Shown one piece after another: positions 50,595 through 64,000 of a stretch of DNA of 64,000 bases; within the stretch, counting starts at the first letter, position 1, and each line of letters starts with the position of its first letter. This stretch comes from Paulownia fortunei (taxonomy: Eukaryota > Streptophyta > Magnoliopsida > Lamiales > Paulowniaceae). Under the pieces are notes generated by a model, which was given only the letters and a program-made list of their open reading frames with translations, did no database searches and was not told where the DNA came from. The stretch lies in assembly GCA_019321725.1 (NCBI GenBank), contig JAGSPU010001671.1, forward strand, positions 1,488,001 to 1,552,000. Direction: 5' to 3'. Both the position numbers and the translations under genes were made by a program.

Positions 50595-51882
50595 GTTCAC
50601 GTGTTTCTACGCATATGTGTGACAATTAAATTTGTTTATTATTTTCTGAAGGATTGATTGAAGTTTGAACCACAGCATCAAAGCAAATTACCACTTTGGC
50701 CTTTTTCTTATTTTCGTATAATTGAAAAATTAAAACTTACTACTACAATTACTACTACTTATTATTCAGTCCGACAGTAGTAATAAATTCATTAAATTTG
50801 TAGTCCACTGCCCACATTACACGTATGGAGTACAGGAGTATTATTGAACCTAGTAAGAATACGTGGAGCAATATAGTTATTAATCCCATGATTTTTGTTG
50901 GCATCCAAAGTCCCACCCTAATCCTATATCTATTATTCCTATGATCCCCTCTAACTAACTACTATCTATCTATCTATCCTATATGTCTATGCAGCGGCCA
51001 GCTACCGACTGCTCCCCTCCACTAAACTATCTATATACATTATAGGATAAGAGGTTAGACTTTCTCTTCTTCCTAATATCATTAAGACTATTATTATTAA
51101 GTGTCCAATCCAAAACAAGGAAAAGCTTTAGTCCCCCAAGTCCCACAACTTTCAGCCCCAAATAAGTCCAATTTGGTACCTCTCCTTTTCGTCCCTTACT
51201 TGATCATGATTCACGTGTAAACAAAAATTACAAGAAATCATAATTCGCATTTATATTTCATAACCTTATAACTTTATGATAATTTTACATTTACATAATA
51301 ACATATGTATTCATGCGTAATGTTCATTAAAAATCCTTTATATGATATAACTATTATCTCCATTACCCAAACCCTCTTCAAGATGAATGATTATTCTCCC
51401 TTAATTACTCTTTAAACAGTGTTTTTTTTTTCCTTCAATAAAATCAAAGAGATTATTTCAATTTTTTTTCTTAAATTCTTTTAAAATTGAAAGTAAAGTG
51501 GTCAATTCATGACATTCGTTTAGGTTTTGAACGAAGCAAACTTAGATATATGGGTGTAAATAATTGAGTCGAGCTAAACATATTCATATTTAATTATGTT
51601 TGAATTTTTATTAAATTTTAAAAATTACTTTTAAATTTAGTTTATTTTTTAATATTCAATAATAATGATCAATCCTATTATTTATTTGTAAATGGTTTGG
51701 TGAATTTTGAACTCTCTATCCTTTTTTTTTTTTTTTAAATATTTATTTGGGTACTAAAAACTAAAAACTGGAATTTGACCGCTTAGATACTAAGCAATTT
51801 AAAAGGAGGACACTAAGAGAGAGCTGGACGAGAGGGAAAACCACGCGTACGCCACGGAGATCATCTCCATTTCTTTTCTTTT
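49983..51882. other. Divergent upstream region, PHD (-) and cystatin (+)
   Basis: About 1.9 kb. The PHD side holds the leader and a TAATTGC 7-mer array (50422-50459), a T run (50524-50545) and (TA)n (50563-50592). The remainder is AT-rich with no gene recognised. Confidence 0.5.
50422..50459. repeat. TAATTGC 7-bp tandem array
   Basis: Five near-exact heptamer copies, about 450 bp upstream of the PHD gene's start codon. Confidence 0.93.
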
Positions 51883-51890
51883 TATATATA
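51883..51890 (+). promoter_or_regulatory. Probable TATA box of the cystatin gene
   Basis: TTTATATATAGC lies about 70 bp upstream of the cystatin ATG at 51960, leaving room for a start site and a short leader. Position and sequence fit a plant TATA box; no start site was measured. Confidence 0.55.
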
Positions 51891-51959
51891 GCATAGCAAA
51901 CAAATACCGAGCACTCCCTGCCTGCACAAAATCAATTCAAACTACTTTTCTCAAATGAA

Positions 51960-54085
51960 ATGAGAGCATTGCCTTTCGCCATCTTCCTTTTTGCTGGCCT
52001 ACACCTCCTGTTGTTTTCGTCTTTTGTGGTTCCCCTTGATCCCGAACAAAATTTAGGGTTTTGCGCCGAACAACAACACAACGATAAACAAGTCATTCAG
52101 ATGGCTACTCTCGGAGGCCTCCGTGACTCCAATGCCGAGATTGACTCCCTTGCGCGATTTGCTGTCGACCAGCACAACAACAAACAGGTATCAAACCAAC
52201 TTCCTTTTCATTTTTTTCATTTTTTGGGGTTTTTAATTGTACTTCACTTGGATTGTTTTGTTATCCGGGTTCCTCTATGTTAAGTGATTCATGCTCAGCT
52301 AGCGTATTTTTGGCGCGCCTGTGTTTTGTTTTTAAATAACTGTTTAGGGCATAACTTGATTTTGAACTAAATAGATCGAAGAAACAACTTTCAATCTTCC
52401 TCTGTCACAATTGACCTGGGTATTATTGTGAAAGTTTTTTTTTTTAACTTTATTGCGAAGCTAAGTATCCCTCGCTTTTGAAAATATTCCTTTCAGAATG
52501 CATTACTTGAGCTGGTCAGGGTTGTGAAGGCGCAAGAACAAGTTGTCGCGGGTACACTGCATCATCTTACACTTGAAGTAGTTGATGCCGGGAAAAAGAG
52601 ACTTTATGAGGCGAAAGTTTGGGTAAAACCATGGATGAATTTTAAGGAACTACAAGAATTCAAGCATGTTGGAGATGTTCCTTCCTTTACTTCCTCAGAT
52701 CTGGGCGTTAAGAAAGGTAGCCAACCACTGTCGTCTTACAGTTGTCTCATTAGAAGTTTATGTCCTTCTCAAGTTTGAATTTATCAAACAATACACATTA
52801 TATATGTGTTTTCGTTTGAGAAGCTGATGTGCTACACTTTTAAAATAGTTTTGTCTTTTTACATAATGACAAGTAGTGGATACCCCCTCCATTTTGATTC
52901 ATTAGACCTGTGCCTTTACATTGGCTAATACTTCGTTTGTTGATGATAAGCTTCGTGGTAAATATTGTTTTCTGATGTTTGGCATAACAAGAGAGATGAT
53001 TATTTTATTATGTTTGTGGCAACTTCAAGTATGATAGATATTGTGAATATAAGTTGCACCACTGTAGGGATATCTATTGAATCATGTGTGAGATTTTGTT
53101 TCTTGCCTAGATTTATGTTGTGATTCCCATGACTTGGGTTCATATCAGATGAACAGGTCTCGGGATGGCAATCAGTGCCAGTGCATGATCCCGTTGTTCA
53201 AGATGCTGCTCATCATGCGGTTAAGACGATTCAGGAGAGATCTAACTCTTTATTCCCTTATGAACTTAGTGAGGTGGTCCATGCGAATGCAGAGGTGGGT
53301 TTTTATTTTGATTGTTTGGCATAGTTAAAGTATCATTTATACTGTGATTCCTAATTTGATGTGGATATCTGTTTAGCGTGTCCATGAATTTACCTAAGAT
53401 ATCCTTAATTCTCTTTGAGATGAAGAGAATATAAATTTACCTAAAGATATTCTTATAATGAAAACATTTCTTTCGGACATGTAAAATTCTCTTCATGAAG
53501 CATTCATTTGTCTACAAAAATCATCAATTTTTGGGACCTTTGTGCAATGGTGACAGTGAGGGCACAGCTACTTGCATATCTGTTAGTATTGTGTGGTTCA
53601 TGCGGAAGAGTTGGTTTTTTGCATGCATAGGGTTGTTAGATGAGTCCTTTAGTTTTTCGTGATAAGAAGAAAGAGGAAGGCAGTGTTGTGGGTGATTGAA
53701 ATGTGAGCTTTTCTGGTGGGTACATTTGTAGAATCTCCATGTTGTGCATCGCTTGTTCCATGCAAGTTATTTATGAGAGCTTGTCTTGCAATTAGTATTT
53801 TCTTTTTTTTTTCATATTTATATATCGGATGATGTCAGGGTCTAATTCTTAATTTTGATGTTTATTCCTTTTATCTTAGTACTTGTAAGCCAATTTTCTG
53901 TGTAGACAGGGTATGAGGACTAATGTAATCCAATTTTCCTTCAATAGGTTGTTGAGACATCTGCTAAGTTTGATATGCTTCTCAAGGTCAAGAGAGGAGG
54001 AAAAGAAGAGAAGTTCAAGGTTGAGGTGCATAGGAATAGCGAAGGTGGTTTCCACTTGAACAAGATGGATACTGATCAAGATTAA
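51960..54085 (+). CDS. Secreted two-domain phytocystatin (cysteine protease inhibitor)
   Basis: Inhibitor of papain-like proteases with a C-terminal extension that in this class inhibits legumain-type proteases; 243 residues. Exons: 51960-52187, 52497-52716, 53149-53294, 53948-54085; GT-AG, phases consistent. The upstream ATG at 51955 runs straight into a stop, so 51960 is the start. Residues 1-26 form a hydrophobic signal peptide, implying secretory or vacuolar targeting. Domain 1 carries the N-terminal Gly pair (ATLGGLRD), the plant [10 protein letters not shown] motif, the QVVAG loop and the KPW hairpin. Domain 2 carries [19 protein letters not shown], which includes the SNSL legumain-site motif. 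It resembles Arabidopsis CYS6/CYS7 in domain plan. The coding end and stop are duplicated just downstream. Confidence 0.96.
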
Positions 54086-54135
54086 CTATGAAACCACTTG
54101 AACAAGATGGATACTGATCAAGATTAACGATGAAA
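54052..54135 (+). repeat. 42-bp tandem duplication over the cystatin stop codon
   Basis: Copies 54052-54093 and 54094-54135 differ at one base. Each covers the last ten codons ([10 protein letters not shown]), the TAA stop and the following bases. The unit is a multiple of three. Confidence 0.95.
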
Positions 54136-54896
54136 ACTGTTTAAAAGTTAATAATTATGCTCGAGTAGCTGACTATATAAGCTACGGCCTCTCTTTTGTT
54201 ATTTCCATGACTTTACTGTGTCAGATATTAGTGTTGCTGAAACTTTATATTTCACTTGTGTTAAACAATGTAGGCTTTTTAATTTTGCATATGGCTATCG
54301 ACTTACTCGTTTCTATTATTTTGCCCATATCTTGAGTCATGACTGGGTATTAGTTGAGAAGGACCAGCAATAGTTGAAGAGATCTGACACGAATTAGAAA
54401 TTTCTGGTTATTAGAAGAATATACTGTATAGTGTATTCTGTATAGTATTGTTAAAATGAAACTAATGCGTACATGAAAGATTATAAAGATGTTTGATTCA
54501 ACTTTTGACACTAAAATTATATGTTGTTGGGTTAGTTTGCTATAGTTTTTTGCTTAAATATAGCAAATTTTGACTTGTGACTTGTTTTAAGTTGAAAAGT
54601 GATGGGTTTATATTTGATTTTGGTTCAATTATCTAAAATTTAGCGAATCAAGTCTAAAATGGAAGCAATTTAGCCATTCAATTACCAGCTTAGTGAAGTT
54701 GAGTTTGAGTATATTTACAAATTGGCCCCAACTAACAAAACTCAACGTATGAGGGCAGTACCTACATGTATGTCAACTCCAAAGCAGGCCGCCCTGATTC
54801 ACAACAGAATTTTGGGATTGCAACCCTACAAACAAAAAAACAAAAACAAATACAATGTTTGACCACGCACCACCATCCTCGAACCCTAATTTTAAA
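54136..54896. other. Cystatin 3' flank
   Basis: AT-rich 3' UTR and spacer. No gene or named repeat recognised apart from the foldback element that begins next. Confidence 0.5.
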
Positions 54897-56208
54897 CTAG
54901 GGTTAGATAGGCTTTACTTTTTTTTATTATTAATTTTATATCAAATATCTCATTCTATTAATAAAACATTCAAATACTTCCTTAAATCAATAAAAAATAT
55001 ATTAATGAACAAAATTATCATTGAACTAAATAAAATGTTAAATCAACTTTGCCCCCATTACTTTGCCCCTACCCTCTACAATTAAAAATTAATTAATTTA
55101 ATCTCATATTTTACTTAATATTTTATTAAATAAATAAACCTGAAATAAAATCTAAAATAAATAAATAGAAAATATAACTTTAATATTATGAAGAAGATAC
55201 ATTAATTTTTATAGAAATATGTCACATAAATTTATATTACTCTAATTTTATATATATTGCTTTAATAAGTAAGTAACAGTATAAACATTTATATTATATA
55301 AGGTGTGCATGTGTAGGTCAAATATATTAACTAATTTAATTTTAATGTGTAGTAATTTATTTGTGAAAGAAAAATTAAAATTATAAAATATAAAATAAAA
55401 AAATCTTATAATACCCCTTGACAATCAAATGTTTATTAATTTGAACCCAAAATTTATTTAGTATTTTATTAAATAAATTAAACTTTAATTAAATTCAAAA
55501 TAAATAAATAGCAAAATATGATTTTAACAATATAAAAAGACATTAAATTTAAAAAAATTATATCACATAAAATTATTTTACTCTCATTTTATATATGAAG
55601 CATCTCTTAGACTTTTTATTTATTTATTTTTTCACTCAAAAGTTCTTAATTGCATTAATATGCTTTATAAGATTTATTTTTTATTTTTTATTTTCTAATT
55701 TTAATTTTTCTTTTACAAATAAATAACTATACATTGAAACTATATTCTTTAATATGTTTAAGTTACACATTCACACCTTACATAATAGAATTATATACAT
55801 CATTAAATAATATCAACTAATTTAAATCTAAATTTAACACTTACTTAATGAAGTTATATATATAAAATGTTAGCAATAGAAATTTAGTGATATATTTTTT
55901 TTTAAATAAAATTATATTTTGCTATTTATTTATTTCAGATTTAACTGAAGATGATTTATTTAATAAAATTAGTATTGAATAAAATTTGGGATCAAATTTA
56001 TTGACATTTAATTATAGAAGGAGCAAAATACTATATAATTTATAATAGATGTGATAAAGTGAAATTAATTTTTTATTTAACTTAGGGGCATTTTTGTTCA
56101 TTGATATATTTTTTATTGATTTAGGGAGATATTTGAAGGTTTTATTAGTAGATGATTATTTGATACAAAATTAATAATATAAAAGGTAAAGTACAAGAGG
56201 GTTTAACC
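54897..56208. repeat. Long AT-rich foldback (inverted-repeat) element
   Basis: The left arm (about 54897-55412) and right arm (about 55669-56208) are diverged reverse complements through their whole length. Matching blocks include AATCAATAAAAAATATATTA near the outer ends and GTGAAAGAAAAATTAAAATT near the inner ends. The 256-bp spacer contains a further partial direct copy of an arm segment (GTATTTTATTAAATAAATTA type). There is no protein coding. A non-autonomous foldback or MITE-type element fits; the family was not identified. Confidence 0.8.
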
Positions 56209-56751
56209 CTTTAATCTATTCATACTTTGTAATATTCTTTACAAGTATTCTTGCATTGCAAAATTTTGTTTTTCCTTTTGGCCTTGTCTCCACTCTCAAA
56301 CCAACTCTTTATAATAAGTAAAATGTTTAAACGTATTTTCAAGTCCAGTAAATTTTAACTAGATTGGAAGGAAGAATCTGCACCGAATTGATGCCAATAT
56401 TTTGCTGCCGTGCATTTTGGCACTGCATTTACAACTATTGACTTTTAACATTTCCCTTGGAAAATATTGATAAGCCATTTGTGTGTGTGTTGTGTGTGTG
56501 TATATTTATATTTATATAATGAAGTGACTGTGGACGAGGGTGGAGAGAGAGAGAGTGCACGTGTATGGATGGATGAGCGTTTACTCCATCATCAAGGGTA
56601 TTAGGCTGTTGGAACGTTTCAAAATTAGCCTCACCATTCCGCACTCTCTCCACCACCAGTACCGCTGCAACATCCACTGTTGACGCCCCCCCGCCCCCCC
56701 CCCGGTCTTCATCTCTTTCCCACCACTAATGCTATTCACGCAGCATCCTTG
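56209..56751. other. Upstream flank of the AlaRS copy
   Basis: Short GT-rich run at 56479-56502, a CACGTG at about 56556-56561 and a C-rich tract at 56686-56703. A Ser/Thr-rich stretch that could have been an organelle presequence (LASPFRTLSTTSTAATSTVD) is readable at about 56626-56684 but is out of frame with the first exon across the C run. Confidence 0.45.
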
Positions 56752-63035
<6,284 letters not shown>

Positions 63036-63247
63036 TGTGGGAAAGTATGAGTTGTAATTACCTATAATTAGGGTGTGATTTCTCAATTAGAGGATTTGAT
63101 TGACCTTCCTTAATTAGAAGATTGATTTGATTTGATAGAGTAGTTTCCTTATTTGTAGTTAGGGTTGATTGTATATAAGTGACCCTTGTACAGAATTATA
63201 AACAAGAAAAATGATTTATCTCCATTTGTCGTCTCTATTTTTCCACA
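63036..63247 (+). repeat. 5' LTR of the copia element (212 bp)
   Basis: Begins TGTGGGAAAGTATGAG and ends TTTTTCCACA, so the ends are inverted TGTGG...CCACA. The five bases before it (AGGCT) are the candidate target duplication. Confidence 0.9.
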
Positions 63248-63260
63248 TGGTATCAGAGCC
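63248..63260 (+). other. Primer-binding site, initiator tRNA-Met type
   Basis: TGGTATCAGAGCC directly abuts the LTR end, as in most plant copia elements, and is complementary to the 3' end of initiator tRNA-Met. Confidence 0.95.
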
Positions 63261-63588
63261 TTAGGCTCATAAACCCATAAACAGGGAATTACATTTTTTC
63301 GGCCTTCATTGCCGTTTCTCTCTTGGCCTTCATTGCTAAGCCTCACCAGAGGGCCTTCATTGCCCATATCCATTTCATCTTCCCTCCAGTAGCCTTCGTT
63401 GTTGCTAATATTTTTTTTTTTAGTTTTGTCACCTTCCCGGAGATTGTCGTGTTAGAATTCCATTTATTGATCGCTATTACCATCTTCACGCTGCTCCTAA
63501 AAAAAGAGATTGTGAAATCAGTACCTTAATTGTTGGAGGCCTTAATTGCCAAATCAAGACTCACAACTCTTTCCAGTTTTCTACCACC
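63261..63588. other. Copia leader with GGCCTTCATTGC repeats
   Basis: Three copies of GGCCTTCATTGC, plus two degenerate ones, are spread over about 63300-63550 in a pyrimidine-rich stretch. No coding frame here resembles gag. Confidence 0.65.
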
Positions 63589-64000
63589 ATGTCCAAAATA
63601 ACAGAAGAAAGGACTCAAAAGCACATAGAACTCAACAAACAAGAGATTGAGAGGTTAAGGAACTTGCTACTGACTCTTGACAAACCTTCAGGTATTTCTT
63701 CATTTGCACGTTCAGGTGATTTTCCCGTTTCCATTGGATTAAATGTCTCAGATGAAACTTTTGCTAATTCTTGGATCATGGATTCAAGTGCTACAGATCA
63801 CATGACTCATTCATCACAGAAATTTAGCACTTATAACCCTTGTCCAAGTAATAGAAAGATTACCACTGCCGATGGTTCACTAACCACTGTTGCAGGAATA
63901 GGAGATGTTCCAATTAGTCCTACACTTATATTGAAAAACGTTCTTCATGTTCCAAAGTTGTCCACTAGTCTTGTTTCTATACAAATACTTACTCAAGATT
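63589..64000 (+). CDS. Copia polyprotein fragment: protease and pre-integrase region
   Basis: An open frame from ATG 63589 to the window edge (3' partial). It holds a short remnant of the gag-pol junction (LNKQEIERLRNLL), then the retropepsin-like start WIMDSSATDHMT and a pre-integrase stretch (KITTADGSL, VLHVPKLSTSLVS). Family members normally have DSGATDHM; here the second motif residue Gly is Ser (DSS), so the protease is probably inactive. No frame break is seen within the window. Confidence 0.9.
   Translation, partial: MSKITEERTQKHIELNKQEIERLRNLLLTLDKPSGISSFARSGDFPVSIGLNVSDETFANSWIMDSSATDHMTHSSQKFSTYNPCPSNRKITTADGSLTTVAGIGDVPISPTLILKNVLHVPKLSTSLVSIQILTQD

Larger units (their letters stand above)
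63036..64000 (+). mobile_element. Ty1/copia retrotransposon, 5' part, runs off the window
   Basis: LTR-retrotransposon inserted into a pseudogene exon in the same orientation. It shows a short 5' LTR (63036-63247), a primer-binding site (63248-63260), a leader of about 330 bp and the beginning of a pol-type frame at 63589. Most of gag is absent, so this copy is internally deleted. The 3' end and second LTR lie right of the window. Confidence 0.93.

Noticed and set aside
63589..64000. Host gene on the right edge
   Set aside because: The LTR, primer-binding site and protease/pre-integrase motifs show it is part of a copia element.

Overview
This is nuclear DNA of a flowering plant, most likely a eudicot. 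The genes have many short AT-rich GT-AG introns. The families are plant-specific: NARA5-type plastid kinase, PLATZ factor, two-domain phytocystatin and AIPP2-type PHD protein. Intergenic DNA is AT-rich with many microsatellites and plant-type retroelements. The genus cannot be named from the sequence. Gene names below rest on remembered family motifs, not on a search. Exon borders were placed by hand from GT/AG sites and reading phase.

Layout, left to right. (1) 2-3833 (+): an LRR receptor-like pseudokinase, cut by the left edge. (2) 6555-11731 (+): an NT-C2 (EEIG1/EHBP1) and DIL-like domain gene carrying about seven one-base frame breaks. (3) 12543-14743 (-): an organellar adenylate-kinase-7-like gene. 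The convergent pair (2)/(3) matches my recollection of neighbours At3g01810/At3g01820 in Arabidopsis. (4) 16053-16125 (-): tRNA-Lys(CTT), next to a 127-bp-period tandem repeat. (5) 17181-23214 (+): an intact NARA5-type pfkB kinase whose third intron holds a 1.84-kb LTR-like insertion. (6) 25453-26848 (-): a PLATZ zinc protein. (7) 26849-31763: gene-poor, with a nearly perfect 95-bp inverted repeat. (8) 31764-34698 (-): a small J-domain protein. (9) 36026-37940 (+): an ADH-like class III-fold dehydrogenase. (10) 40627-49982 (-): a 12-exon AIPP2/PAIPP2-like PHD gene. (11) 51960-54085 (+): a secreted two-domain phytocystatin. (12) about 54897-56208: an AT-rich foldback element of about 1.3 kb. 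(13) 56752-63035 (+): a decayed, unprocessed alanyl-tRNA synthetase copy, broken in an exon by (14) a Ty1/copia element that runs off the right edge.

The genes do not form a pathway; this is ordinary plant gene order. Related themes are only loose: pseudo-enzymes (LRR pseudokinase, adenylate kinase with no usable P-loop) and gene decay by point change, exon loss and retroelement insertion. Single-base breaks at short homopolymers in two genes could be assembly error as well as mutation. I found no convincing undescribed system. The most unusual items are the layered AlaRS decay, the break cluster with an exon-border duplication in the NT-C2 gene, and the two inverted-repeat structures.
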